Origin: Mogibacterium sp.
GTDB taxonomy: Bacteria; Bacillota; Clostridia; Peptostreptococcales; Anaerovoracaceae
Direction: 5' to 3'
Assembly (NCBI GenBank): GCA_017403955.1
Contig: JAFRDH010000022.1
Coordinates: 107,380 to 171,379, forward strand
DNA: 64,000 nucleotides
In this document: piece after piece, positions 25,539 through 35,056 of the stretch
Position numbering within the stretch: the stretch's first letter is position 1
How the letters are laid out: each line of letters opens with the position of its first letter
Translations under genes and position numbers: made by a program
Notes under the pieces: model-generated
The model's database searches: none
Told to the model about the DNA's origin: nothing
Seen by the model: the letters and a program-made list of their open reading frames with translations, nothing else

Positions 25539-26344
25539 GACTTAACGAAAAAGAACTACTTGTCGTGAGTTTCGGGACTACGTCAGCTGAGAGCCGCAGC
25601 CTCAATATCGGGGCTGTGGAGCATGCCATCAGAACTGTGATTCCGGACTCATACTGCGTCTTAAGATGTTTCACATCGCAGACTATCATCAATATAATAA
25701 ATAAGAGAGAAAGCCTCAGGATAGACAATATCACTGAGGCTATTGAACGAGCTGTTCAAAACGGCATAAGGATACTTGTTGTGCAGCCTACTCATCTTAT
25801 GAAAGGCTTCGAATATGATAAACTGTGCAGAATTCTGTCTGACTACAAGGATTCATTTGAAAAGACCGCAGTTGGAGACCCGCTTCTCACATCTGAAGAG
25901 GACTTTCTCAGAGTGGCGGACGCTCTTATCGATGCCTCATGTGTTTATGATGACGGTTCGACAGCTTTCGTGTTCATGGGACACGGGACAGAAGCGGCTG
26001 CAAACGGAATTTATGAGAAGATGCAGAGTATTTTCACCGGCAAGGGCAAGAGTAATTATTATGTCGGTACGGTAGAGGCTGAGCCATCGCTCGATGATGT
26101 CATCAGTGAGGTACGCGAGGGAAATTATAAGAGAATCGTCCTGAGACCGCTCATGCTCGTTGCCGGTAATCATGCTGTCAATGATATGGCTTCGCAGGAT
26201 GATTCTGAGTCATGGTTCTCAAGATTCAGGGATGCAGGCTACGAAGTCGAGTGTATTATCGAAGGCTTGGGACAACTTCCGGCAGTACGTGACATATACG
26301 CTGATCATGCACTTAACGTGATCGCGGGCATTTCTGATAACTGA
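25535..26344 (+). CDS. cbiK: Anaerobic sirohydrochlorin cobaltochelatase CbiK (cytoplasmic)
   Basis: 269-residue class II chelatase that inserts cobalt into sirohydrochlorin, the first committed step of anaerobic cobalamin synthesis. The two active-site histidines known from Salmonella CbiK (H145, H207) are matched by H150 in FMGHGTEA and H213 in VAGNHAVNDMA; VVSFGTTSAESR starts the first domain, and VVQPTHLMKGFEYD is conserved. It has no signal peptide, unlike the homologue at 26811. ATG 25535 overlaps the thioesterase stop. The cobalamin riboswitch lies downstream of this gene, so this copy is not under its control. Confidence 0.92.
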   Translation: MRLNEKELLVVSFGTTSAESRSLNIGAVEHAIRTVIPDSYCVLRCFTSQTIINIINKRESLRIDNITEAIERAVQNGIRILVVQPTHLMKGFEYDKLCRILSDYKDSFEKTAVGDPLLTSEEDFLRVADALIDASCVYDDGSTAFVFMGHGTEAAANGIYEKMQSIFTGKGKSNYYVGTVEAEPSLDDVISEVREGNYKRIVLRPLMLVAGNHAVNDMASQDDSESWFSRFRDAGYEVECIIEGLGQLPAVRDIYADHALNVIAGISDN

Positions 26345-26386
26345 TTATTGCTGCTATTCAGAAAATCTATAGGTGTATCACTTCCA

Positions 26387-26415
26387 TTGATACAAAGACT
26401 GTTCAGTGTTACAAT
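26387..26415 (+). promoter_or_regulatory. Promoter of the cobalamin supercluster
   Basis: TTGATA (26387-26392), 17-base spacer, TACAAT (26410-26415). The start would be near 26422, about 25 bases before the riboswitch. Confidence 0.78.
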
Positions 26416-26446
26416 GATGACGCACTGTAAACAAAAAAATAACAAG

Positions 26447-26615
26447 AAGCATTTGGTGCCCCTTTTATACAGGGGAGAATAGGGAAACAGGTGAGAATCC
26501 TGCGCGATCTCGTCACTGTGATAGAACGTGGCGGCTCAATATGTCACTGGACTTGTCATCCGGGAAGGCGAGCCGACATGCAATGTTCTTCAGCCAGGAG
26601 ACCTGCCAAAAGCTT
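26447..26615 (+). promoter_or_regulatory. Cobalamin riboswitch
   Basis: The closing helix pairs AAGC-TTTGG (from 26447) with CCAAA-GCTT (to 26615). Inside are the conserved GAATAGGGAA, the CAGGTGAGAATCCTG hairpin, the GTCACTGTGA and GTCACTGG segments, GGGAAGGC, and the B12 box AGCCAGGAGACCTGCC (26592-26607). It sits between a strong promoter and the lipoprotein cbiK gene; some 195 bases of expression platform follow. Binding of a cobalamin would be expected to lower expression of the import and synthesis genes downstream. Confidence 0.95.
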
Positions 26616-26810
26616 TGTACAGGAAATGACTTGCATTCAGTCTGCAGTGCTTTGGCTGATGCGGTTAATTTCCAGATCACGAGGAATTGGTCGTACAGTA
26701 TTTGAGGAGTTATGCTCTGCACTTTCTGACACCTTTTTGCCGTGGCTGGTAAGAAGGCTTTTCTTTTTGAAGAGCCGGATCATATCTATGGAGAAAAGGA
26801 GACAAACAAA

Positions 26811-28040
26811 ATGAAGAAGAAATTATTGGTGCTTATGCTGGGGCTGACGATGGTTTTATCTTTCTCGCTTCTGACTGCATGCGGTTCAGGAAGCGGAGAT
26901 GCACCGGAGGGTCAGTCTGACGCAGATGCTGCTGCAGGTTGTGCCGCATTGATCGATGGCATTTATGTTCAGGAATGGTCGGAAGAGACCGACGATCTGT
27001 GCATTGCTGCAAAGGCTGCATGGGACGCGCTGACAGATGAGCAGAAGGCAATGGTCGAGGGTGAATTTGCTGATCCTGACTATTTTGGAAGAGACACCGG
27101 AGACGCATCACTGGATGATCCGCTGAATCAGGACGACATTGGTGAGAATGAGCTTCTGGTAGTAAGCTTTGGTACATCTTTCAATGAGAGCCGCGCAAAT
27201 GACATCGGCGGAATCGAAAAGGCTCTTCAGGAAGCAAATCCTGATTGGTCAGTAAGAAGAGCTTTCACTGCGCAGATCATTATCAACCATGTCTTTGCCC
27301 GTGACGGCGAGAAAATCGACAACGTTGATCAGGCACTTCAGAGAGCAGTTGACAATGGCGTTAAAAATCTTGTCGTTCAGCCTACTCATCTGATGCATGG
27401 TGCAGAGTACGATGAACTCGTCGGAGTACTCGAGAATTATAAAGACAAATTCGAAACAGTTAAGGTAGCAGAGCCTCTTCTCGGTACTGTTGGCGAGGAT
27501 GCAACAGTTGTCAATGCCGACAAGGAAGCGGTAGCTAAGGCAGTTGTTGCAGAAGCTGTTGCAGTAAGTGATTATGATTCACTTGAAGCAGCTGCTGCAG
27601 ACGGAACTGCATTCGTATTCATGGGTCACGGAACATCGCACACTGCAGCTGTAACTTATGACCAGATGCAGGAGCAGATGAAGCAGCTCGGATATGGTAA
27701 TGTATTCGTAGGCACTGTAGAAGGAAAACCTGAAGACACAGCATTCCCTGCAGTCAAAAAGGCTCTTGAGGATGCAGGATATACCAAGGTCATCCTCAGA
27801 CCTCTGATGGTCGTTGCAGGTGACCACGCTAACAACGACATGGCCGGTGACGAAGAGGGTTCATGGTACTACGGAATGGTCAATGGCGGTGAATTCGAAG
27901 TTGAAGGAGCTGACGCGCCTGTAGATACCGGAGCAGGTCTCGGTGCTGAAAACGTATCATCGCAGATCGAGGGACTCGGAAGAATTCCTGAAGTTCAGAA
28001 AATATATGTAGCACACACTGCTGAAGCAATCAACATGTAA
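26811..28040 (+). CDS. CbiK-family chelatase as a membrane-anchored lipoprotein
   Basis: 409 residues. The N-terminus is a lipoprotein signal peptide (MKKKLLVLMLGLTMVL start, lipobox LLTAC with Cys24), then an acidic linker and a short helical segment (WDALTDEQKAMVEG), then from about residue 112 a complete CbiK domain with FMGHGTSH and VAGDHANNDMA histidine motifs. It would act outside the membrane. Exported CbiK homologues are known in sulfate reducers (Desulfovibrio CbiK-P), where metal or heme binding in the periplasm is discussed. Here it is the first gene behind the cobalamin riboswitch and precedes uptake genes, so capture of cobalt or a tetrapyrrole is a reasonable guess. AAAGGAGA gives the start at 26811. 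Confidence 0.88.
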   Translation: MKKKLLVLMLGLTMVLSFSLLTACGSGSGDAPEGQSDADAAAGCAALIDGIYVQEWSEETDDLCIAAKAAWDALTDEQKAMVEGEFADPDYFGRDTGDASLDDPLNQDDIGENELLVVSFGTSFNESRANDIGGIEKALQEANPDWSVRRAFTAQIIINHVFARDGEKIDNVDQALQRAVDNGVKNLVVQPTHLMHGAEYDELVGVLENYKDKFETVKVAEPLLGTVGEDATVVNADKEAVAKAVVAEAVAVSDYDSLEAAAADGTAFVFMGHGTSHTAAVTYDQMQEQMKQLGYGNVFVGTVEGKPEDTAFPAVKKALEDAGYTKVILRPLMVVAGDHANNDMAGDEEGSWYYGMVNGGEFEVEGADAPVDTGAGLGAENVSSQIEGLGRIPEVQKIYVAHTAEAINM

Positions 28041-28059
28041 TCCTTACGGGTACACAGGT

Positions 28060-28905
28060 ATGCGGAAAATAACACTGTCAAAACTATTATCATATGTTGT
28101 AGTGACTGTCTCACTGATTCTGTTAGCAGGCTGCAGCGGGACAAATCAGAATCCGGATCCGGGAATAGAAGATGGAACTTATGTTGCGACATTCACAACA
28201 GACAGCTCAATGTTCCATGTCAGCGAGGCCAATAAGGATAGAGGCATTCTGACTGTGCAGGATGGCAGGATGACGATACATGTCAGCCTTCAGTCCAAGA
28301 AGATAGTCAATCTCTATCCGGGAACAGCACAAGATGCAAGCAAGGAGGGTGCAGAGCTTCTGGAGCCGACTACTGACACTGTCGTCTACAGTGACGGATA
28401 TGAAGACGAGGTGTACGGATTCGATATCCCTGTGCCTGTGCTGGGTGAAGAATTTGACGTTGCCCTTATAGGGACACACGGCAACTGGTATGACCACAAA
28501 GTTATTGTCTCAGATCCTGTCCCGGGAGACGATATCCAAAAGGTCATCAGCGAAGGCGAAGACAGCGCTGATACATCATCCGGTATCGATATCGCGGATG
28601 GTGAACATAAAGCCGAAGTGGTTCTTTCCGGAGGTTCAGGCAAAGCGACTGTAGAAAGTCCTGCAGTCATCCGCGTAACTGATGGCAAATGTACTGCTGT
28701 CATCATCTGGAGCAGTCCGCATTATGACTATATGATCGTGGATGGACAGAAATACAAACCGGTCAATGCTGAGGGCAACTCAGTCTTTGAAATACCTGTT
28801 CCGTATTTTGACAAGCCGGTGGAAGTAGTTGCGGATACTACGGCTATGAGTGAGCCGCACGAGATCGAGTACACACTTACTTTCGATTCGGCATCATTAA
28901 AGTAA
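28060..28905 (+). CDS. Lipoprotein with two copies of an extracytoplasmic beta module
   Basis: 281 residues. Signal peptide with lipobox LLAGC (Cys25). Then two related domains, about 36-150 and 175-281, each opening with xxDGxYxA-type strands, having a middle 'G.m...i' strand, and ending with a 'F.IPV..(L/F)...' strand and a WYDH or PHEI segment. The second copy contains SSPHYDYMIVDGQKY and TTAMSEPHEIEY. A related single module occurs in the membrane protein at 52467. I know no assigned function; location between the exported CbiK and a BtuF-like protein suggests binding of corrinoid, heme-like pigment or metal at the cell surface. Confidence 0.7.
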   Translation: MRKITLSKLLSYVVVTVSLILLAGCSGTNQNPDPGIEDGTYVATFTTDSSMFHVSEANKDRGILTVQDGRMTIHVSLQSKKIVNLYPGTAQDASKEGAELLEPTTDTVVYSDGYEDEVYGFDIPVPVLGEEFDVALIGTHGNWYDHKVIVSDPVPGDDIQKVISEGEDSADTSSGIDIADGEHKAEVVLSGGSGKATVESPAVIRVTDGKCTAVIIWSSPHYDYMIVDGQKYKPVNAEGNSVFEIPVPYFDKPVEVVADTTAMSEPHEIEYTLTFDSASLK

Positions 28906-28921
28906 TTCATATAATGCAGGG

Positions 28922-28943
28922 ATCCCGCTGAGACACGCGGGAT
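28922..28943 (+). other. Intergenic hairpin, weak terminator or attenuator
   Basis: Stem ATCCCGC / GCGGGAT with an 8-base loop, followed by TTCTTG only. A second hairpin CCTCAG / CTGAGG (28965-28970 and 28979-28984) just downstream covers the GAGG that would serve as ribosome site of the next gene. Confidence 0.45.
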
Positions 28944-28995
28944 TCTTGCGTTCAAAAGACAAGACCTCAGGCGGGTGTCTGAGGCGATCTGGTGA

Positions 28996-30171
28996 ATGAG
29001 AAACAGCAGAAGAGCAATAAGGCTGTCAATAACTCTGTTAATGATAATGTGTCTGATGCTCTCTCTGACAGGCTGCGGAGACAGTCCGGAAGGAGAGGGT
29101 TCAGGCAGTTCTTTGGATGAGCATCTGACAGGTTCTATGGAGCTTACGTATGCGGATCAGTTCCATGTCAACTACTATGAGGACGGGATAGCCGTTGTAG
29201 AAATAGAGGACGGTCTCAAATATCTTGTCGCTGAGAACACCGAGGAGCTTCCCGGCTGGCTGACGGAGGATGAGATAAGCGGCATGACACTGATCAAAGC
29301 TCCTGCGCAGTCTGTATATAACGCTGCATCCTCGGCGATGGACCTGATAGACGCTGCCGGTGCGATCGATTCTGTAATAATGACCAGCACGCAGGCGAAA
29401 GACTGGGGTATCGAGAAGATCAGAAAACTGATAGAACACGATAAGATCCTGTATATCGGCAAATACCGGGCTCCGGACTATGAGGCGCTGCTCGAAGGCG
29501 GCGTGGATCTTGCTATCGAGTCCACCATGATCTACCACAATCCCCAGGTCAAAGAAGCTATCGAAGATCTCGGCATTCCTGTTCTTGTGGAGAGATCGAG
29601 TTATGAGTCTGAGCCTCTCGGGAGACTTGAGTGGATCAAGCTTTACGGACTGCTCCTGGGACACAGCGAAGAAGCAGAATTATTCTTCGATGAGGCTGTA
29701 TCGAAATTAAATGATGTGGATACTGATGCAGTGACCACTGCACCTACTGTCGCGTTTTTCTCGGTCAATTCGAATGGCTCTGTCGTAGTCAGAAAACCGG
29801 GAGATTATGTTACTAAGATGATCGAGACCGCAGGGGGAACTTATACTCCTGCGGACATAACTGATGAAGAAGATAACGCGCTTTCTACCATGAATATGCA
29901 GATGGAAGCGTTCTATGATAAAACAGTCGATGCTGATATACTTATCTACAACAGTACCATTGAAGGGGGGCTGGAAAGCATCGCTGATCTGACCTCGATG
30001 TCAGATAAGTTTAATGATTTCAAAGCTGTGAAAAACGGCGCTGTCTGGTGTACGGATTCCAGCACGTTCCAGCGTACGACAGGCGCAGCTGAGATGATCG
30101 TCGAGATGAATAAGATATTCGCCGGAGCAGCTGATGACAGCGGCATGGAATTTTTCCACAAACTCAAATAG
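28996..30171 (+). CDS. Substrate-binding lipoprotein of a BtuF/FhuD-type ABC importer
   Basis: 391 residues. Lipoprotein signal (lipobox SLTGC, Cys27), an N-terminal segment of about 100 residues, then a periplasmic-binding-protein fold of the helical-backbone class used for cobalamin, heme and siderophores: YNAASSAMDLIDAAGAIDSV and YEALLEGGVDLAIESTM regions in lobe 1, PVLVERSSYESEPLGRLEWI at the hinge (each an approximate block around residues 105-215). It is followed directly by permease and ATPase. Cobalamin or cobinamide is the likely cargo because the operon sits behind a cobalamin riboswitch; a siderophore is not excluded. Confidence 0.85.
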   Translation: MRNSRRAIRLSITLLMIMCLMLSLTGCGDSPEGEGSGSSLDEHLTGSMELTYADQFHVNYYEDGIAVVEIEDGLKYLVAENTEELPGWLTEDEISGMTLIKAPAQSVYNAASSAMDLIDAAGAIDSVIMTSTQAKDWGIEKIRKLIEHDKILYIGKYRAPDYEALLEGGVDLAIESTMIYHNPQVKEAIEDLGIPVLVERSSYESEPLGRLEWIKLYGLLLGHSEEAELFFDEAVSKLNDVDTDAVTTAPTVAFFSVNSNGSVVVRKPGDYVTKMIETAGGTYTPADITDEEDNALSTMNMQMEAFYDKTVDADILIYNSTIEGGLESIADLTSMSDKFNDFKAVKNGAVWCTDSSTFQRTTGAAEMIVEMNKIFAGAADDSGMEFFHKLK

Positions 30172-30204
30172 ACCCGGAACAGGTATTTCCGGAATAGGTA
30201 TTTA

Positions 30205-31209
30205 ATGAAGAAAAGCAGAATAAGAGCGTGTTACGCTTTGCTGGGAGCACTGCTCCTGGTACTGATACTACTGAATATATTGACAGGCAGCTCCTCTATG
30301 TCGATGGGAGACGCACTGAGGATCCTTTTCTCGCATGATACGGTAACCAAATACGGCAGGATCGTATGGGATATCCGTATGCCGAGGATTCTTGCTGCGG
30401 TCCTTCTGGGGGGAGCTCTTTCAGTTTCAGGATTTCTGCTCCAGACATTTTTTGCAAATCCGATCGCCGGGCCGTACATTCTGGGTATTTCTTCCGGTGC
30501 CAAGCTTGTCGTAGCATGTGCGATGATTTTTGCGCTGACACACGGCATGATGGTGCACTCTCTTGTGATGATAATTGCTGCTTTTGCAGGATCCATCGCA
30601 GTCACCGGAGTCATCCTGCTTATTTCCGGCAAAGTCAGGAGCATGTCAGTGCTTATAGTCTGCGGTGTAATGGTTGGATATATCTGCTCTGCGGCGACAG
30701 AATTCCTGGTCACTTTTGCTGATGATTCAAATATTGTCAATCTCCACAATTGGTCGATGGGCAGTTTCTCTGCTGTCAGCTGGGAAAATATCAGAGTTAT
30801 CGCTCTTGTCGTTCTGATATCTGTGATAATTACCTTCCTGCTCTCCAAACCGATGCATGCTTTTCAGATGGGTGAGCAATATGCGGCTTCGGTAGGAGTC
30901 GATCTCCGTTCGTTCAGGATCGGTCTCATAACTCTTTCGAGCGTGCTGTCCGCAACAGTCACAGCTTTTGCCGGACCCATCTCTTTTGTCGGCATTGCAG
31001 TACCGCACCTGATAAGGTCTTTCACCGACACCTCGAAACCTGTAGTCATGATACCTCAGTGCTTCCTGGGAGGCTCGGTGTTCTGCCTGTTCTGCGACTT
31101 GCTCGCAAGGAGCCTGTTCGCGCCGACTGAGATGAGCATAAGCTCGATGACAGCTGTTTTCGGAGCACCTGTTGTCATAGCGATGCTCATAAGAAGAAAG
31201 GCAAGGTGA
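30205..31209 (+). CDS. FecCD/BtuC-type ABC permease
   Basis: 334-residue permease with about 10 membrane segments. Family blocks: IVWDIRMPRILAAVLLGGAL (about residues 52-71), QTFFANPIAGPYILGISSGA, and SFVGIAVPHLIRSF near the C-terminus, which contacts the ATPase. It would form the BtuC-like dimer for corrinoid uptake. It starts 33 bases after the binding protein and ends 4 bases before the ATPase gene. Confidence 0.93.
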   Translation: MKKSRIRACYALLGALLLVLILLNILTGSSSMSMGDALRILFSHDTVTKYGRIVWDIRMPRILAAVLLGGALSVSGFLLQTFFANPIAGPYILGISSGAKLVVACAMIFALTHGMMVHSLVMIIAAFAGSIAVTGVILLISGKVRSMSVLIVCGVMVGYICSAATEFLVTFADDSNIVNLHNWSMGSFSAVSWENIRVIALVVLISVIITFLLSKPMHAFQMGEQYAASVGVDLRSFRIGLITLSSVLSATVTAFAGPISFVGIAVPHLIRSFTDTSKPVVMIPQCFLGGSVFCLFCDLLARSLFAPTEMSISSMTAVFGAPVVIAMLIRRKAR

Positions 31210-31213
31210 TGAT

Positions 31214-31999
31214 ATGGGTTCAGTGATCAGAACAGAACATCTGGATTCGGGTTACGGCCATAAAGTAGTGGTCGAAGGAGCCGGGATCGTGGTACAGCCC
31301 GGTGAGATCGTGACACTCATCGGACCGAACGGAGCAGGCAAATCGACAGTCCTCAAGACTATCGCAGGACAACTCGAACCGGTAGCCGGAACGATTTTCA
31401 TCAGCGAGAAAGAACGCTCGTCATATACTCTTGCGGATATTGCTAAGAAGCAGGCGGTAATGCTGACTGAGAGGAAGCCTGCTGAGAAAATGACTTGTGA
31501 AGAGGTCGTTTCGCTCGGAAGATATCCGTACACAGGGAGGCTTGGCATCCTCTCGGAGAACGATAAGATAATAGTAAAAGATACGATGGATCTGGTCCAC
31601 GTGACCGAACTTGCGGAACGGAGCTATGATCAGATCAGCGACGGACAGAGGCAGAGAGTGCTGCTCGCGAGGGCGATTTGCCAGGAACCGGAGATAATGA
31701 TCCTCGATGAGCCTACGTCTTATCTGGATATCAGGCACAAACTGGAGTTCCTTGATCTTCTGAGAAACCTGACACAGGAGAAGAAAATCGGAGTGATAAT
31801 GTCGATGCATGAGCTCGAATTGGCGCATCTTATTGCTGACAAGGTGATCTGTATCTCAGCAGACGGCAAGGTCGAAAAGGTCGGCAGCCCGGAAGAAGTA
31901 TTCACCGACGAACTCATAAGCAGGCTGTACAGCCTTGGCGACGGAAGATTAAAAGAAGTTTACGCGGGATTTGTTAAGAGTATAGAGAGAAATGGCTAA
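31214..31999 (+). CDS. BtuD/FepC-type ABC ATPase
   Basis: 261-residue nucleotide-binding subunit of the importer. Walker [10 protein letters not shown], signature [15 protein letters not shown] (the common SGGQ is changed to SDGQ, as in other iron/B12 importers), Walker [13 protein letters not shown], and switch His in MSMHELELA. The last 8 bases overlap the cobQ start, so translation is probably coupled. Confidence 0.93.
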   Translation: MGSVIRTEHLDSGYGHKVVVEGAGIVVQPGEIVTLIGPNGAGKSTVLKTIAGQLEPVAGTIFISEKERSSYTLADIAKKQAVMLTERKPAEKMTCEEVVSLGRYPYTGRLGILSENDKIIVKDTMDLVHVTELAERSYDQISDGQRQRVLLARAICQEPEIMILDEPTSYLDIRHKLEFLDLLRNLTQEKKIGVIMSMHELELAHLIADKVICISADGKVEKVGSPEEVFTDELISRLYSLGDGRLKEVYAGFVKSIERNG

Positions 32000-33482
32000 G
32001 GTAATAATGATCCAGGGCACGATGTCCAATGCGGGCAAGAGCCTTCTTGCTGCAGGACTCTGCAGAATCTTCAGACAGGACGGATACAGGGTCGCGCCGT
32101 TCAAATCGCAGAACATGGCGCTTAACTCCTTCGCTACGAAGGAGGGCCTTGAGATGGGAAGAGCACAGGTCGTTCAGTCGGAGGCTGCCGGGATAGAGCC
32201 TATGGTATGCATGAACCCGATCCTCCTGAAGCCGACGGATGACGAAGGTTCTCAGGTGATCGTGAACGGCAGATCGATCGGCAACATGAAGGCCAGAGAT
32301 TATTTTAAGTTCAAGACAGAACTTATCCCTGTAATAAAAGAGGCCTTCCGCAAACTCGAGGATATGGCAGATATCATTGTGATCGAAGGTGCGGGTTCTC
32401 CGGCAGAGATCAATCTGAAAGAAAATGATATCGTCAATATGGGCCTTGCGGAGATGGTCGATGCGCCGGTCCTTCTCGTGGGAGATATAGACAGAGGCGG
32501 AGTTTTCGCACAACTTCTCGGTACGGTCATGCTGCTTGAACCTGAAGAGAAAGCCAGAATCGGCGGCCTTATAATAAACAAGTTCAGAGGAGATGCATCG
32601 CTCCTTGACAGCGGGATCGAGATGCTCGAGGAAAAAGGCGGCATACCTGTCGCCGGAGTCGTTCCGTATATGGACATCAAGGTCGAAGACGAAGATTCAC
32701 TTTCTGAAAGACTGACTTCCACAAAACGAGGCAAAGTGGATATCGCTGTCATAAGGCTGCCTAAAATATCCAATTTTTCAGATATGGATGTTTTTGAGCA
32801 GTTCCCGGATGTTTCAGTCAGATATGTCGGGCGAGTGTCTGAACTCGGTGAGCCCGACATGGTCATTATCCCGGGATCAAAGAGCACTATCGCTGATCTC
32901 AGATGGATGAGAGAGACCGGACTCGAAGAGGCGATCAGAAGATGCCATCAGGAAGATATCCCGGTATTTGGGATCTGCGGAGGTTACCAGATGCTGGGAG
33001 AAGAAGTCTCAGATCCTGAAGGGGTAGAAGGAGGCGGCACCATCGCAGGCCTTGGCCTTCTGCCTGTTACAACTGTTCTTGCAGGCGATAAGAAGACGGA
33101 TCAGTTCGCAGGAAGATTCGGAAACATCGGAGGCATTTTTGCGGGACTCGCAGGGATGACAATTGAAGGATACGAGATACACATGGGCCGCACCGTAAGA
33201 AGTGACGGCAGCGAAGACGGTCTTGATTTTACATCCGGAAGCACCGGCATATGCTGCGGGAATGTGTATGGCTCATATATACATGGTATATTTGACAGAG
33301 GCGAGATCGCAGGAGAGGTCGTAAGAGCTCTGGCTGAAAGGAAAGGCGCTGAGCTGGAAAAAGTCAGCGCATCGGATCACCGGGATTTCAAGGAAAAAGA
33401 ATACGATAGACTGGCGGATATCCTGAGAGGATCACTCGATATGGATAAGATCTACGCAATGCTCAGGGAGGCTGCATTTTGA
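31992..33482 (+). CDS. cobQ: Cobyric acid synthase
   Basis: 496-residue amidase (CbiP/CobQ) that amidates carboxylates b, d, e and g of adenosylcobyrinic a,c-diamide with glutamine and ATP. The N-terminal P-loop-type synthetase begins [28 protein letters not shown] is typical. The C-terminal class I glutaminase has its nucleophile at C329 in [11 protein letters not shown] and the late His in [10 protein letters not shown]. Length is normal. It overlaps both neighbours by a few bases. Confidence 0.96.
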   Translation: MAKVIMIQGTMSNAGKSLLAAGLCRIFRQDGYRVAPFKSQNMALNSFATKEGLEMGRAQVVQSEAAGIEPMVCMNPILLKPTDDEGSQVIVNGRSIGNMKARDYFKFKTELIPVIKEAFRKLEDMADIIVIEGAGSPAEINLKENDIVNMGLAEMVDAPVLLVGDIDRGGVFAQLLGTVMLLEPEEKARIGGLIINKFRGDASLLDSGIEMLEEKGGIPVAGVVPYMDIKVEDEDSLSERLTSTKRGKVDIAVIRLPKISNFSDMDVFEQFPDVSVRYVGRVSELGEPDMVIIPGSKSTIADLRWMRETGLEEAIRRCHQEDIPVFGICGGYQMLGEEVSDPEGVEGGGTIAGLGLLPVTTVLAGDKKTDQFAGRFGNIGGIFAGLAGMTIEGYEIHMGRTVRSDGSEDGLDFTSGSTGICCGNVYGSYIHGIFDRGEIAGEVVRALAERKGAELEKVSASDHRDFKEKEYDRLADILRGSLDMDKIYAMLREAAF

Positions 33483-35050
33483 TACGTATAGATCCATTCA
33501 ACAAGGAAAGATATGACGAGATACGCGCGCGCTGGGACAAAGTCGCCAAGCCGCTTGACAGTCTCGGAAAATTCGAAGACATCACAGCACGGATCGGTGC
33601 AGTACACGACTCTGCAAAAATTGATATACGCAAGCGTGCGGTCATAATGATGTGCGCTGATAATGGTGTTGTCGCAGAGGGCGTCACCCAGTCGGAACAG
33701 GATGTCACAGCTGCAGTAGCCGGATGGATGGGCAAGGGCATCAGCTCTGTCTGCAAAATGGCTAAGATCTGTAAGGCAGACACTATCCCGGTAGATGTCG
33801 GGATCAATATGGAAGGGAGCCCGAAAGGCGTCATCGACCGCAAAGTCATGAAGGGGACAAGAAATTTTGCGAAGGAACCTGCGATGACTGAAGATGAGTG
33901 CATGCAGGCCATCGATGCGGGGATCGACATCGTCTGTGACTGCAGTGCGAAAGGATATAAACTGCTTGCGACAGGCGAGATGGGTATCGGCAATACGACT
34001 ACGAGCTCAGCTCTGGCGGCAGCGCTTCTCGGACTGGATGCAGCGGAAGTAACAGGAAGAGGCGCAGGACTCAGCACCTCAGGACTCGGCAGGAAGATCC
34101 GTGTCATCCAGGATGCGCTTGACCGGTACATCCCTGAGGACGATGTGGATATCAGGAGCCCTGAATACGCTTCGCAGATGCTCGCGTGCGTAGGCGGACT
34201 GGACATCGCTGCGCTTACAGGCGTGTTCATCGGAGGCGCGATTTATCACATCCCGGTGATCATAGACGGATTCATCAGTTCTGTCGCAGCTCTGGCTGCT
34301 GAGAGACTCGCTCCGGGATCAAGGTATTACATGATCGCTTCTCATGTCGGCAAAGAACCGGGTATGAAATATATCCTTGATGAGCTTGGCATGGATGCAG
34401 TCATACATGGAGGTCTCGCACTCGGAGAAGGTACAGGTGCGGTCATGATGATGCCGCTTCTTGACGCAGCACTGACGCTTTACAATGATGGACTGGAGTT
34501 CGAGGAAACCACAGTCGGGCAGTATACTCACTTTGACGAAGCGAAAATGACGCTGGTGATCGGTTATCCGGACAGCGGCAAATCCGTTTTGGCAGAAAAT
34601 ATCGTGACAAAAAGTGGGTCGGACAATTCCGGCAGATATTATGTTGCTACGATGATCCCTTATGGCGAGGAAGGAAAGCTCAGGATCAAAAAGCACCGGA
34701 ACATGAGAGCCGGCAAGGGATTCACCACCATCGAGCAGCCATTCGATGTATATAAAGCGATCGATCGCATCGAGCAGCCTGCGGAGAGCGATGTGCTCCT
34801 CGAATGCGTTTCGAACCTTGCTGCAAACGAGCTTTTTGAAAGACATACCTGCGCAGATGAGGTCGTCAGGAAGATAACCGGAGATATCCGCAAGTTTTCT
34901 AAACAGTTAAGGAGCATCGTCATAGTCAGCAACCACTATGAGATCGAAGAGGGTTTCGATGAAGAAACGATCTGTTATGCGAGAACACTTGACCGCATAA
35001 ATGATAAGCTGTGGGACCTCGCAGACGAGGTCATTGAATTACAAAAGTAA
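33479..35050 (+). CDS. cobT: CobT-CobU fusion (lower-ligand activation and cobinamide kinase/guanylyltransferase)
   Basis: 523 residues. Residues 1-350 are nicotinate-nucleotide:dimethylbenzimidazole phosphoribosyltransferase: [36 protein letters not shown] and the catalytic Glu317 in LGEGTGA. Residues about 357-523 resemble the bifunctional CobU: P-loop GYPDSGKSV in place of Gxx[24 protein letters not shown] for the guanylylation region, [12 protein letters not shown], and [10 protein letters not shown]. The CobU part is clearly divergent from the enterobacterial form. Joining the two puts both activation steps for nucleotide-loop assembly on one chain, next to CobS. ATGA-type overlap with cobQ. 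Confidence 0.9.
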   Translation: MIRIDPFNKERYDEIRARWDKVAKPLDSLGKFEDITARIGAVHDSAKIDIRKRAVIMMCADNGVVAEGVTQSEQDVTAAVAGWMGKGISSVCKMAKICKADTIPVDVGINMEGSPKGVIDRKVMKGTRNFAKEPAMTEDECMQAIDAGIDIVCDCSAKGYKLLATGEMGIGNTTTSSALAAALLGLDAAEVTGRGAGLSTSGLGRKIRVIQDALDRYIPEDDVDIRSPEYASQMLACVGGLDIAALTGVFIGGAIYHIPVIIDGFISSVAALAAERLAPGSRYYMIASHVGKEPGMKYILDELGMDAVIHGGLALGEGTGAVMMMPLLDAALTLYNDGLEFEETTVGQYTHFDEAKMTLVIGYPDSGKSVLAENIVTKSGSDNSGRYYVATMIPYGEEGKLRIKKHRNMRAGKGFTTIEQPFDVYKAIDRIEQPAESDVLLECVSNLAANELFERHTCADEVVRKITGDIRKFSKQLRSIVIVSNHYEIEEGFDEETICYARTLDRINDKLWDLADEVIELQK

Positions 35051-35056
35051 AACATA

